From Pseudomonas sp. LFM046 (GTDB lineage Bacteria > Pseudomonadota > Gammaproteobacteria > Pseudomonadales > Pseudomonadaceae): a stretch of DNA of 64,000 nucleotides. A model generated the notes under the pieces. That model ran no database searches, had not been told where the DNA came from, and saw only the letters and a list, made by a program, of their open reading frames with translations. The DNA is taken from assembly GCF_000949385.2 (NCBI RefSeq), contig NZ_JYKO02000001.1, positions 310,001-374,000 of the forward strand, read 5' to 3'. Both the position numbers and the translations under genes were made by a program. This document shows positions 25,418 through 33,956 of the stretch, in pieces; position 1 is the first letter of the stretch; each line of letters opens with the position of its first letter.

Positions 25418-26710
25418 GTGCGGCCCCGTGCGTCCTACCGCCCAAGCTATTTCCTGCCGCCGCTGCTGCTGGTGGTCGGCGGCGTGGTGGCCGGCTCGCT
25501 GTCGGGGATGAACGAGTTCTTCACCTCCCTGTTCAATGTCCTGCCCACCCTGCTCCTGCTGTTGGGTGGCGCCTTCTGTTCGGCCTACGGGCGGGTGCGC
25601 CAGGTGGCTCTGCTGCTGGTGGTCTACCTGGCCTATTACCAGCTGGACACCCAGGTGGATTACTACCAGGCCGAGCGAGTGTTACGGGAGGACGCCGGGT
25701 TGGTGTTCCACCTGGTCAGTCTGCTCGTGCCGATGCTCTACGGCCTCTACGGTTGCTGGGAGGAACGGACCCACCTGCTGCAGGATTTCGTCGCCCGCGG
25801 CGCCGTGCTGGCAGCGGTGCTGGGCGTGGTGGTGGCCCTCGGCAGCAATTATCCGGATGCGCTGCTCGCCTTCATGGGCAAGGTCTACTGGCCCCTGCTG
25901 CATGGCAGCTGGATGCCCCTGGTTCAACTGGCCTACCTGGCCTTCATCGTTGCGCTGACGGCGCTGCTGGTCGTCTACCTCCGCCAGCCACGGCCGCAAC
26001 ATGCCGCCGAGGTGCTGGGTCTGGCAGGCCTGCTGTGGATGCTGCCCAAGGTGTTCCTGCTGCCCCATGCCCTGCACGTCATGAGCAGCATGGTGATGCT
26101 CGCCCTCACCGCGTCGGTGGCCCATGAGGCGTACCAGATGGCCTTTCGCGACGAACTCACCGGACTGCCCGGCCGTCGCGCGCTGAACGAACGGCTGCGT
26201 CGCCTCGGGCGCAACTATGTGCTGGCGATGACCGACGTCGACCACTTCAAGAAATTCAACGACACCTACGGCCACGACGTCGGCGACCAGGTGCTGCGTC
26301 TGGTGGCCAGCCGCCTGCGCAAGGTGGGCGGGGGCGGCAAGGCCTACCGCTACGGCGGCGAGGAATTCACCATCATCTTCCCCGGCAAGTCGATGGACGA
26401 GTGCATGCCGCACCTGGAAGCGGTGCGCCAGGCCATCGAGCAGTACCAGATGCAACTGCGGGACCCGGATAGCCGACCGAAGAACAACGGAACCGGCCGT
26501 GCCAAGCGCGGCGCCGCCAGTGGGCAAACGGTGTCGGTGACCATCAGCATCGGCGTCGCCGAACGGGACGCCTTCCAGCGCACGCCGGACGAGGTGATCA
26601 AGGTCGCCGACCAGGCCCTCTACAGTGCCAAGAGTGCCGGCCGCAACCGCGTCTTCCGCCATGGCGAGAACCGTCGGGGCGCAGTGCGGGTCAAGCGCAC
26701 CCCGGCCTGA
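25418..26710 (+). CDS. Membrane-bound GGDEF diguanylate cyclase
   Basis: This 430-residue protein starts at a GTG with CAGGAT upstream; an in-frame ATG 42 codons earlier is possible but adds non-family sequence. Residues about 10-230 form roughly seven membrane helices. Residues about 245-415 are a GGDEF domain with signature GGEEF (RYGGEEFTIIF), DVDHFKKFNDTYGHDVGD and SIGVAE near the end. The active signature suggests a working cyclic-di-GMP synthase. The RxxD inhibitory site that precedes the signature in many enzymes is absent. It interrupts the acyl-CoA dehydrogenase series. Confidence 0.9.
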   Translation: MRPRASYRPSYFLPPLLLVVGGVVAGSLSGMNEFFTSLFNVLPTLLLLLGGAFCSAYGRVRQVALLLVVYLAYYQLDTQVDYYQAERVLREDAGLVFHLVSLLVPMLYGLYGCWEERTHLLQDFVARGAVLAAVLGVVVALGSNYPDALLAFMGKVYWPLLHGSWMPLVQLAYLAFIVALTALLVVYLRQPRPQHAAEVLGLAGLLWMLPKVFLLPHALHVMSSMVMLALTASVAHEAYQMAFRDELTGLPGRRALNERLRRLGRNYVLAMTDVDHFKKFNDTYGHDVGDQVLRLVASRLRKVGGGGKAYRYGGEEFTIIFPGKSMDECMPHLEAVRQAIEQYQMQLRDPDSRPKNNGTGRAKRGAASGQTVSVTISIGVAERDAFQRTPDEVIKVADQALYSAKSAGRNRVFRHGENRRGAVRVKRTPA

Positions 26711-26815
26711 TCGGGGGGTTATGGCGCTGCATTCAGCAGGGCCAGCGTGATTGTGGGTGTCACGGGAGCGGCGTAGGGTCGAAGGATCGAGTCCCCTCTC
26801 AAGGAGCACCACGCC

Positions 26816-28609
26816 ATGCCCGAATACAAGGCCCCCCTGCGCGACATCCGCTTCCTGACCGACGAAGTCTTCGACTACCCGGCGACCTACGCGGCCCTTG
26901 GCGCCAGTGACGCCACCCCGGACATGGTCGCCGCCATCCTCGAGGAAGGTGCCAAGTTCTGCGAACAGGTGCTGTCGCCCATCAACCGCTCCGGCGACGA
27001 AGAAGAATGCCAGTGGCACGACGGCGTGGTGACCACGCCCAAGGGCTTCAAGGAAGCGTTCGCCCAGTACGTCGAAGGGGGCTGGAACGGCCTGGCGGCT
27101 GACCCGGCCTACGGCGGCCAGGGCCTGCCCCATTCCCTCGGCCTGATCATCAGCGAGATGGTCGCCTCGGCCAACCAGTCCTGGGCCATGTACCCGGGCC
27201 TGACCCACGGCGCCATGTCGGCCATCCACGCCCATGGCACCGACGAGCAGAAGCAGACCTACCTGACCCGTCTTACCGAAGGCCGCTGGACCGGCACCAT
27301 GTGCCTGACCGAGCCCCACGCCGGCACCGACCTCGGCATCATCAAGACCCGCGCCGTGCCCCAGGCCGACGGCAGCTACGCCATCTCCGGCACCAAGATC
27401 TTCATCTCCGCCGGCGAGCACGACATGAGCGAGAACATCATCCACCTGGTGCTGGCCAAGCTGCCCGACGCCCCGGCGGGCACCAAGGGCATCTCCCTGT
27501 TCATCGTGCCCAAGTTCCTCCCGGCCGGTGACGGCATCGGCGAGCGCAACGCCCTGTCCTGCGGCTCCATCGAACACAAGATGGGCATCAAGGCTTCGGC
27601 CACCTGCGTGATGAACTTCGACGGCGCCAAGGGCTTCCTGATCGGCGAAGCCAACAAGGGCCTGAACTGCATGTTCACCATGATGAACCACGCCCGCCTC
27701 GGCACCGGCATGCAGGGCCTCTGCCTCGGCGAAGCCAGCTACCAGGGCGCCGTGCGCTACGCCAACGACCGCCTGCAGATGCGTGCCCTCACCGGGCCCA
27801 AGGCACCGGACAAGGCCGCCGACCCGATCATCGTGCACCCCGACGTGCGCCGCATGCTGCTGACCATGAAGGCCTTCAACGAAGGCAACCGGGCCCTGGC
27901 CTACTTCACCGCCCAGCAACTGGACGTTGCCCATCGCAGCGACGACGCCGCCGCGCGTGACGAGGCCGAGAACCTGCTGGCCTTCCTCACCCCCATCTGC
28001 AAGGCCTTCATGACCGAGTCGGGCCTGGAAGCCACCAACCTCGGCATGCAGGTGTTCGGCGGTCACGGGTACATCCGTGAATGGGGCATGGAACAACTGG
28101 TGCGCGATTGCCGCATCGCGCCCATCTACGAAGGCACCAACGGCATCCAGGCGCTGGACCTGCTGGGGCGCAAGGTGCTGGGCAGCCAGGGCAAGCTGCT
28201 GCGTGGCTTTACCAAGCTGATCCACAGGTTCTGCCAGGCCCAGGCCGAGCACCCGCGCCTCAAGGCCCAGGTGGCCGAGCTGGCGCGCCTCAACCAGCAG
28301 TGGGGCGAACTGACCCAGAAGGTCGGCATGGCCGCCATGAAGAACCCGGACGAAGTGGGCGCCGCCGCGCTGGATTACCTCATGTACTCCGGCTACATCA
28401 CCCTGGCCTACTTCTGGCTGCGCATGGCCCTGGTGGCGGAGGCGAAGGCGCAGGCGGGCGAGGGCGACAGTGCCTACTACCAGACCAAGCTGGCCACTTG
28501 CGACTTCTACTTCAAGCGTCTGCTGCCGCGTACCGAAGCCCACCGGGCGGCGGTGGAGGCGGGCAGCGACTGCCTGATGCAGTTGCCGGCGGAGCACTTC
28601 TCGCTGTAA
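26816..28609 (+). CDS. Acyl-CoA dehydrogenase (second paralogue)
   Basis: This 597-residue enzyme is very similar along its whole length to the first paralogue ([63 protein letters not shown]). The catalytic Glu region carries the more usual YEGTNG. Its ribosome site is AAGGAG. It has its own upstream region of 105 bases with no PsrA-type site visible. A terminator follows. It probably arose by tandem duplication and may differ in chain-length range. Confidence 0.93.
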   Translation: MPEYKAPLRDIRFLTDEVFDYPATYAALGASDATPDMVAAILEEGAKFCEQVLSPINRSGDEEECQWHDGVVTTPKGFKEAFAQYVEGGWNGLAADPAYGGQGLPHSLGLIISEMVASANQSWAMYPGLTHGAMSAIHAHGTDEQKQTYLTRLTEGRWTGTMCLTEPHAGTDLGIIKTRAVPQADGSYAISGTKIFISAGEHDMSENIIHLVLAKLPDAPAGTKGISLFIVPKFLPAGDGIGERNALSCGSIEHKMGIKASATCVMNFDGAKGFLIGEANKGLNCMFTMMNHARLGTGMQGLCLGEASYQGAVRYANDRLQMRALTGPKAPDKAADPIIVHPDVRRMLLTMKAFNEGNRALAYFTAQQLDVAHRSDDAAARDEAENLLAFLTPICKAFMTESGLEATNLGMQVFGGHGYIREWGMEQLVRDCRIAPIYEGTNGIQALDLLGRKVLGSQGKLLRGFTKLIHRFCQAQAEHPRLKAQVAELARLNQQWGELTQKVGMAAMKNPDEVGAAALDYLMYSGYITLAYFWLRMALVAEAKAQAGEGDSAYYQTKLATCDFYFKRLLPRTEAHRAAVEAGSDCLMQLPAEHFSL

Positions 28610-28625
28610 CGGCTGAAACCCCTTG

Positions 28626-28650
28626 AAGGCCCGCCTTGTGCGGGCCTTTT
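28626..28650 (+). terminator. Terminator after second acyl-CoA dehydrogenase
   Basis: The stem GGCCCGC/GCGGGCC with a five-base loop is followed by TTTT. Confidence 0.85.
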
Positions 28651-28796
28651 CAGGTCCGGTCGAATGGAGTGACTTTGTGTGAATAAATGGTCACATTAGG
28701 ACTCTATGTCTCTGTAAAGTTGCTCATGTAGACTGCGGGCCCTTTCCGTGAATCCGGCCGCCCCTGGCCACCTGTGAGTGATTGCGAGGTTTGTAC

Positions 28797-30575
28797 ATGG
28801 CTGACTACAAAGCGCCCCTGCGCGATATGCGCTTCGTCCTCAATGAAGTCTTCGAGGTTGCCAAGCTCTGGGCGGAACTGCCGGCCCTGGCCGAAGTGGT
28901 GGACGCCGATACCGCCTCCGCCATCCTCGAAGAAGCCGGCAAGGTCACCGCTGGCGTCATCGCCCCGCTGAACCGCAGCGGCGACGAAGAAGGCTGCTTC
29001 TGGACCGACGGCGCGGTGAAGACCCCGGCCGGTTTCCCCGAGGCCTACAAAACCTACGCCGAAGGCGGCTGGGTCGGCGTGGGGGGTGACCCCGTCTTCG
29101 GCGGCATGGGCATGCCCAAGGTCATCTCCGCCCAGGTGGAGGAGATGGTCAACGCCGCCAACCTCTCCTTCGGCCTCTACCCCATGCTGACCGCAGGCGC
29201 CTGCCTGTCGATCAACGCCCATGCCAGTGAAGAGCTGAAGGAAACGTACCTGCCGAACATGTACGCGGGTGTCTGGGCCGGCTCCATGTGCCTGACCGAA
29301 CCCCATGCCGGCACCGACCTCGGCATCATCCGCACCAAGGCCGAGCCCCAGGCCGACGGCAGCTACAAGATCAGTGGCACCAAGATCTTCATCACCGGCG
29401 GCGAGCACGACCTGACCGAGAACATCATCCACCTGGTGCTGGCCAAGCTGCCGGATGCCCCGGCGGGCCCGAAAGGCATCTCCCTGTTCCTGGTGCCCAA
29501 GGTCATGGTCAACGCCGACGGTTCCCTGGGCGAGAACAACGCCCTGTCCTGCGGCTCCATCGAGCACAAGATGGGCATCAAGGGCTCGGCCACCTGCGTG
29601 ATGAACTTCGACGGCGCCACTGGCTACATCGTCGACGCCCCGAACAAGGGCCTGGCCGCCATGTTCACCATGATGAACTACGAGCGCCTGGGCGTCGGCA
29701 TCCAGGGCCTGGCCTCCGGCGAGCGTTCCTACCAGAGCGCCGTGGAATACGCCCGCGAGCGTATCCAGAGCCGCGCGCCGACCGGCCCGGTGGCCAAGGA
29801 CAAGGCCGCCGACCCGATCATCGTGCACCCCGACGTGCGTCGCATGCTGCTGACCATGAAGGCAGCCAATGAAGGCGGCCGCGCCTTCTCCAGCTACGTG
29901 GCCATGCAGCTGGACACCGCCAAGTACAGCGAAGATCCAGCCATCCGCAAACGCGCGGAAGAGCTGGTCGCCCTGCTGACCCCGGTGGCCAAGGCGTTCC
30001 TCACCGACCTCGGTCTGGAAACCACCGTCCACGGCCAGCAGGTCTTCGGCGGCCACGGCTTCATCCGCGAGTGGGGCCAGGAGCAACTGGTGCGTGACGT
30101 GCGCATCACCCAGATCTACGAAGGCACCAACGGCATCCAGGCCCTGGACCTGGTGGGTCGCAAGGTGGTGGCCAGCGGCGGCGCGTTCTACAAGCACTTC
30201 TCCGACGAGATCAAGGCTTTTGCCAACGGCGCTTCCGCCGAGCTGGCCGAGTTCGTTGAACCGCTGAAGGCTGCCGTCGCCAACCTGGACGAGCTGACCG
30301 CCTGGGTCCTGGACCGCGCGAAGAACAATCCGAACGAAATCGGCGCCGCTTCGGTGGAGTACCTCCATGTGTTCGGCTACACCGCCTACGCCTACATGTG
30401 GGCCCTGATGGCCCGCACCGCCCTGGGCAAGGAAGGTCAGGACGACTTCTACGCCAGCAAGCTCGGCACCGCGCGCTTCTTCTTCGCCCGCCTGCTGCCG
30501 CGCATCCACTCCCTGACCGCCTCGGTCAAGGCCGGCAGCGAATCGCTCTACCTGCTGGACGCCGCGCAGTTCTAA
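28797..30575 (+). CDS. Acyl-CoA dehydrogenase (third paralogue)
   Basis: This 592-residue member of the same subfamily is the most diverged of the three; for example FITGGEHDLTENI replaces FISAGEHDM. All FAD and catalytic motifs are kept (MCLTEPHAGTDLGIIRTKAE, IYEGTNGIQALDLVGRKVV). The ATG at 28797 follows GCGAGGT and reproduces the family start [13 protein letters not shown]; a TTG 15 bases upstream was rejected. It has its own 150-base upstream region and a strong terminator. The reaction is trans-2-enoyl-CoA formation with electrons passed to electron-transfer flavoprotein. Confidence 0.93.
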   Translation: MADYKAPLRDMRFVLNEVFEVAKLWAELPALAEVVDADTASAILEEAGKVTAGVIAPLNRSGDEEGCFWTDGAVKTPAGFPEAYKTYAEGGWVGVGGDPVFGGMGMPKVISAQVEEMVNAANLSFGLYPMLTAGACLSINAHASEELKETYLPNMYAGVWAGSMCLTEPHAGTDLGIIRTKAEPQADGSYKISGTKIFITGGEHDLTENIIHLVLAKLPDAPAGPKGISLFLVPKVMVNADGSLGENNALSCGSIEHKMGIKGSATCVMNFDGATGYIVDAPNKGLAAMFTMMNYERLGVGIQGLASGERSYQSAVEYARERIQSRAPTGPVAKDKAADPIIVHPDVRRMLLTMKAANEGGRAFSSYVAMQLDTAKYSEDPAIRKRAEELVALLTPVAKAFLTDLGLETTVHGQQVFGGHGFIREWGQEQLVRDVRITQIYEGTNGIQALDLVGRKVVASGGAFYKHFSDEIKAFANGASAELAEFVEPLKAAVANLDELTAWVLDRAKNNPNEIGAASVEYLHVFGYTAYAYMWALMARTALGKEGQDDFYASKLGTARFFFARLLPRIHSLTASVKAGSESLYLLDAAQF

Positions 30576-30591
30576 GCGTTACGCCGGAAAA

Positions 30592-30624
30592 ACAAAGCCC
30601 CGCTTCTGCGGGGCTTTGTCTTTT
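30592..30624 (+). terminator. Terminator after third acyl-CoA dehydrogenase
   Basis: A perfect 12-base stem (ACAAAGCCCCGC) with a TTCT loop is followed by CTTTTC. Confidence 0.88.
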
Positions 30625-30753
30625 CTCTTCCTGAGGGGGGGGCGAATTCATCGCCAAGGGCGGCGAAGCTGCCCCATCGCGATCCATTCAGGGGGCGTGT
30701 CCGGGCCATGGCCGCTGCATTACCATGTGCCACCACACAAGGAGGTTGGATCG

Positions 30754-31878
30754 ATGGCGCGGGTGCTGATTCTGGGCGGGTACGGGAACTTCGGTAAGCG
30801 CATTGCCGAGAACCTGGGCAGGGCCCATCCAGGGCTGGAACTGGTGATCGCCGGACGCAGCCTGCAGCGGGCGAAGAAGCTTTGTACCGAACTGGCGGAA
30901 CACGGCGCCCCTGGTACCCGCTTCGAAGCCGCGCGACTGGATATCGATTCCCCGGCATTTCCGGCCGAACTGGCCGCCCTCGCGCCCACCATCGTCATCC
31001 ATACCAGCGGTCCCTTCCAGGGCCAGGACTACCGTGTGCCGCGCGCCTGCATCCAGGCCGGCGCCCACTGCATCGACCTGGCCGACGGCCGCCGCTACGT
31101 CTGCGATATCCGTGGCCTCGATGCGCAAGCGAGGGCGCAGGGTGTGCTGGTGGTCAGCGGCGCCAGTTCGGTGCCGGGGCTGTCCTCCACCGTGATCGAC
31201 CACTTCCGCAACGAGTTCTCCGCGCTGGAAACCATCGATTTCGCCATCGCCCCCGGCAACAAGGCCGAGGTGGGGGAAGCCACCCTCAAGGGCATCCTCA
31301 GCTACACCGGTCATCCCTTCCCGGTACTGGAGGAGGGTAGGTGGCGCGATCGCCGCGGCTGGATGGACGCCCGCCGCGTCGACTTCGGCGGGCCAGTGGG
31401 GCGCCGCTGGCTGGCCAATATCGACATCCCCGACCTGGAACTCTTCCCCGAGCGTTACGCTGGCGTGCGCAGCGTGCGTTTCCAGGCCGGCCTGGAGCTG
31501 CCGGTGCTGCATCACTGCATGGTGGCCATGGCGGCCTTGGCCAAGATCGACCTGGTGGCCGACTGGTCGCCCTGGGCGGCGGCGATGCTCAAGGCGCGAC
31601 AGCCGCTGATGGCCTTCGGCAGCGATGTCGGCGGCATGCGCATCGAACTCAGTGGCACCGGCCCGGATCAGCGGCCCAAGCGCCTGGTGTGGACGCTCTA
31701 CGCCGAACGCGGCATCGGCCCCTACATACCGACCCTGTCGGCCATCATCCTCGCCGGCAAACTGCTCCGCGGCGAATTGGCGGAGCGCGGGGCCGTGCCC
31801 TGTCTGGGCCTCTTCAGCCTGGCGGATTTCGATGCCGAGGCCACGCCCTTCGGCATCTACCACCGGACTGGTTCATGA
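30754..31878 (+). CDS. Saccharopine dehydrogenase-like NAD(P)-binding protein
   Basis: This 374-residue protein has an N-terminal Rossmann fold with GGYGNFGKRIAENL and the following acidic/basic strand end (ELVIAGRSLQRAKKL). That is the pattern of the saccharopine dehydrogenase-like family. The rest matches no defined enzyme I can name; it is not the lysine-pathway enzyme. The ATG at 30754 has AAGGAGG upstream. The next gene starts inside its stop codon (ATGA), so this is the head of a three-gene operon with two membrane proteins. Confidence 0.82.
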   Translation: MARVLILGGYGNFGKRIAENLGRAHPGLELVIAGRSLQRAKKLCTELAEHGAPGTRFEAARLDIDSPAFPAELAALAPTIVIHTSGPFQGQDYRVPRACIQAGAHCIDLADGRRYVCDIRGLDAQARAQGVLVVSGASSVPGLSSTVIDHFRNEFSALETIDFAIAPGNKAEVGEATLKGILSYTGHPFPVLEEGRWRDRRGWMDARRVDFGGPVGRRWLANIDIPDLELFPERYAGVRSVRFQAGLELPVLHHCMVAMAALAKIDLVADWSPWAAAMLKARQPLMAFGSDVGGMRIELSGTGPDQRPKRLVWTLYAERGIGPYIPTLSAIILAGKLLRGELAERGAVPCLGLFSLADFDAEATPFGIYHRTGS

Positions 31879-32345
31879 GCGTCTACCTGCTGCTGAAGTT
31901 CTTCCATCTGCTGGGCGCCACCGTGCTGATCGGCACCGGCGCCGGCATCGCCTTCTTCATGCTGCTGGCCTCCCGCAGCGGCGACCCGCGGGTGATCGCG
32001 GGAACGGCACGGATGGTGGTGATCGCCGACTGGGTGTTCACCGCGCCGGCCGTGCTGCTGCAGTTCGGAACGGGCATCGCGCTGATGGAGGTCACCGGCT
32101 ACGGCTACGCCTCGCCCTGGTTCCTCGCGGCGCTGGCGCTGTTCCTCTTCATCGGCGCCTGCTGGCTGCCGGTAGTGGCGATCCAGTACCGCCTGCGCCG
32201 CGCTGCCGATGCCATGGTCGCCGGTGGCCCGGACACCGAGCTGCGCAAATGGATGCGCCGCTGGACCTTGCTGGGCATCCCGGCCTTCAGCGCGATCCTG
32301 GTGCTGCTCTGGCTGATGCTGGCCAAGCCGCTGCCCGTGGTCTGA
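31875..32345 (+). CDS. DUF2269-type integral membrane protein
   Basis: This 156-residue protein has four membrane helices (about 3-27, 45-68, 80-102 and 130-150). The family-like start is LLLKFFHLLGATVLIGTGAGIAFF. His11 in the first helix and other polar residues could bind a cofactor, but this is not shown. It overlaps the upstream gene by four bases and precedes the DoxX-like gene by four bases. Confidence 0.8.
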   Translation: MSVYLLLKFFHLLGATVLIGTGAGIAFFMLLASRSGDPRVIAGTARMVVIADWVFTAPAVLLQFGTGIALMEVTGYGYASPWFLAALALFLFIGACWLPVVAIQYRLRRAADAMVAGGPDTELRKWMRRWTLLGIPAFSAILVLLWLMLAKPLPVV

Positions 32346-32349
32346 CGTC

Positions 32350-32715
32350 ATGAGTGTCTGGACTTTCGCACGCCTATCCCTGGTTTTCCTTTGGCTGAGC
32401 ACCGCCCTGGTGTCGGTCACCAGCGGCCGTCAGATCGGCTACGACATCCTCGCCAGCGGCGGCATCGTGGGGTCGCTGGCTGATCTTTGCGTCGTCGGTG
32501 GCGCCGCGCTGGACCTGCTGCTTGGGCTGTGGCTGCTCAGTGGTCGGGGGGTGCTGGTCTGCCTGCGGGTGCAGGGCGTGGTGGTATTGCTCTACAGCCT
32601 GCTGCTGAGCCTGATCGACCCCAGCTTCTGGACCCACCCCTTCGGCCCCCTGACCAAGAACCTGCCGGTGCTGGCGCTGATCCTGCTGCTGCATCAGCGA
32701 GCACAAGGCGAGTGA
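32350..32715 (+). CDS. DoxX-like membrane protein
   Basis: This 121-residue protein has four hydrophobic segments. The pattern of the DoxX-like superfamily is visible in LVFLWLSTALVSV near the start, the Gly-rich LCVVGGAALDLLLGLWLLSG in the middle, and FGPLTKNLPVLALILLL at the end. Homologous domains are often fused to Rossmann-fold oxidoreductases, which supports a joint function with the first gene of this operon. The exact role is unknown. Confidence 0.75.
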   Translation: MSVWTFARLSLVFLWLSTALVSVTSGRQIGYDILASGGIVGSLADLCVVGGAALDLLLGLWLLSGRGVLVCLRVQGVVVLLYSLLLSLIDPSFWTHPFGPLTKNLPVLALILLLHQRAQGE

Positions 32716-32765
32716 TTGCTGCTTCATCTTGTGGGGGCGAATGAATTCCTCCCTGCGCAAAGCAC

Positions 32766-33422
32766 CTAAGGCTGCAGCGAATTCGCCAGGCTCGGATCGT
32801 CGATAAAGCGATTCCGATTGCCCTGAATGCTCTGGATGCGGTCGTTGCGCGCACGTTCCTCGTCGTCCACCGGGTCGAGGCGGTTCCACTGCTGGAACAT
32901 CTGCAACTGCCCGACGATGGGCAGGCCGTACTCGGCGTGCATATAGAGAATCGCCCGGGCCACATTGCCCTTGGCGGCGTCGCGGGGTTCCACCAACTGA
33001 TAGGCCGAGCGCAGCTCGCAGTCGGCCAGCGTGCTCTTCCCGCCGTCGCCTGCGGTGCCGAACAACGCATTGCGCCGTGCCAGCTCGACGCGCGACTGCT
33101 CCGGGTAGAGGTTGTGCAGGTCGGCCAGCATGTAGGGGTACTGCGGATTCGCCTGTTGGCACTGGCTGTCGGTGACGCAGTGCAAGGCGCTCTTGATCTG
33201 CTTGGTGCTGTACACCGGGCTGGCGCTGAGCAGGCCACCGGGTGCGCTGAACGTCTTGCCGCAATAGAGGGTGGTGCCGCCCGTGGCGTAGAGCTGCTGC
33301 CAGAAGGCTTGCTCGACGGCGACCTTGGGATCGGCCAGGCGATCCTGGCCGCCGGCGGAAGCGTTGCCGGCGATCGATGCCGCCAGGCAGGAAAGGGCAA
33401 AAACGACTGAACGCATGGTCAT
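32766..33422 (-). CDS. Endonuclease I family periplasmic or secreted nuclease
   Basis: This 218-residue protein has a signal peptide of about 24 residues (MRSVVFALSCLAASIAGNASA after the first two residues). The endonuclease I core follows: DLHNLYPEQSRVE, GNVARAILYMHAEYGL and the C-terminal ERARNDRIQSIQGNRNRFIDDPSLAN with the metal-binding Asn region. Cysteines for structural disulfides are present (LYCGKTF, HCVTDSQC, DCELRSAY). Family enzymes degrade extracellular DNA nonspecifically. It is divergent from the rsmY locus. Confidence 0.88.
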   Translation of the reverse strand: MTMRSVVFALSCLAASIAGNASAGGQDRLADPKVAVEQAFWQQLYATGGTTLYCGKTFSAPGGLLSASPVYSTKQIKSALHCVTDSQCQQANPQYPYMLADLHNLYPEQSRVELARRNALFGTAGDGGKSTLADCELRSAYQLVEPRDAAKGNVARAILYMHAEYGLPIVGQLQMFQQWNRLDPVDDEERARNDRIQSIQGNRNRFIDDPSLANSLQP

Positions 33423-33585
33423 GATTCGGGGACTGCCGTGTCGGGGCTGTTGTTCTTGTAGGACAAAACGAATCTAACAATAGCGACCCGTCCAAGCCAG
33501 ACCAACCGATCGCTTGCTTGGTTGCTTGGTTGCGTGATTGCGTGGTGGTGAGGCGATAAATCGAGTCGGACTAATTTCCAAATCG

Positions 33586-33653
33586 TGTAAGCAATGGCTT
33601 ACACGCGCTGGTGGCTATGGCTCCTTCCGGGCCCCTGCGGCCGAGACTAATCT
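33586..33653 (+). promoter_or_regulatory. GacA upstream activating element and rsmY promoter
   Basis: The perfect palindrome TGTAAG-N6-CTTACA (33586-33603) is the known GacA-binding element of rsmY/rsmZ promoters. A -10-like TAATCT lies at 33648-33653. The element is about 60-75 bases before the expected RNA start, the spacing typical of Gac-controlled small RNAs. Confidence 0.88.
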
Positions 33654-33660
33654 TCTCCCC

Positions 33661-33779
33661 ATTGGACGTCGCGCAGGAAGCGCACTGCAAAACAGGGATA
33701 CGCCGGATTTCCGCCAGGATGGCGGTCAGATCAGGGATGTCGGGACAAGTCTGCAAAACCTCGCTTCGGCGAGGTTTTT
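33661..33779 (+). ncRNA. rsmY: RsmY, RsmA-sequestering small RNA
   Basis: This is a predicted RNA of about 119 bases that titrates the translational regulator RsmA/CsrA in the Gac/Rsm cascade. The 5' end contains GGACGTCGCGCAGGAAGCGC, nearly the same as my recollection of P. aeruginosa RsmY. At least seven GGA/GGGA motifs follow, several in hairpin loops (CAGGAAG, CAGGGAT, CCGGATT, CAGGATG, CAGGGATG, CGGGAC). It ends at a strong terminator and is preceded by a perfect GacA element. The exact start is estimated to within a few bases. Confidence 0.88.
33755..33779 (+). terminator. rsmY terminator
   Basis: The stem AAAACCTCGC/GCGAGGTTTT with a TTCG loop is followed by TTCTTTTT. The A tract makes it usable in both directions, so it could also end the minus-strand small open frame that follows. 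Confidence 0.9.
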
Positions 33780-33802
33780 CTTTTTCCGGTTTCGGAAAAC
33801 CG

Positions 33803-33952
33803 CTACAGCAGCAAGTCTTTCGGCCTCACGACGCCCTCCAGCATCGAGCGCAACAGCTCGAGCGTCGCCTGCTGGCGCCAACGCTGTTCCGGTTGCTGGA
33901 TTACCTCCCTAGGCCCCATGCGGTGCTGACCTGACTTTCCCCTTTTAGCCAT
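33803..33952 (-). CDS. Possible 49-residue basic protein next to rsmY
   Basis: This short open frame begins MAKRGKSGQHRMGPREVIQQ. It has a basic N-terminus and a helical second half (EQRWRQQATLELLRSMLEGVV). A purine-rich AGGGGG lies about 12 bases before the ATG, inside the right arm of a hairpin. It runs toward rsmY, and the rsmY terminator could stop its transcript. The composition looks protein-like, but homology was not recognised and it could be fortuitous. Confidence 0.5.
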   Translation of the reverse strand: MAKRGKSGQHRMGPREVIQQPEQRWRQQATLELLRSMLEGVVRPKDLLL

Positions 33953-33956
33953 TCTC

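Noticed and set aside
25682-28597. Very long open frame (971 codons) on the minus strand opposite the GGDEF and second acyl-CoA dehydrogenase genes
   Set aside because: It mirrors two well-recognised plus-strand genes; its composition (Gly/His/Gln-rich, low complexity) is typical of antisense frames in GC-rich DNA.
28678-28695. TGTGA-N8-TCACA dyad before the third acyl-CoA dehydrogenase gene as a possible Vfr/CRP site
   Set aside because: The CRP/Vfr consensus needs a six-base spacer; eight bases would misplace the half-sites. The match is not strong enough to claim.
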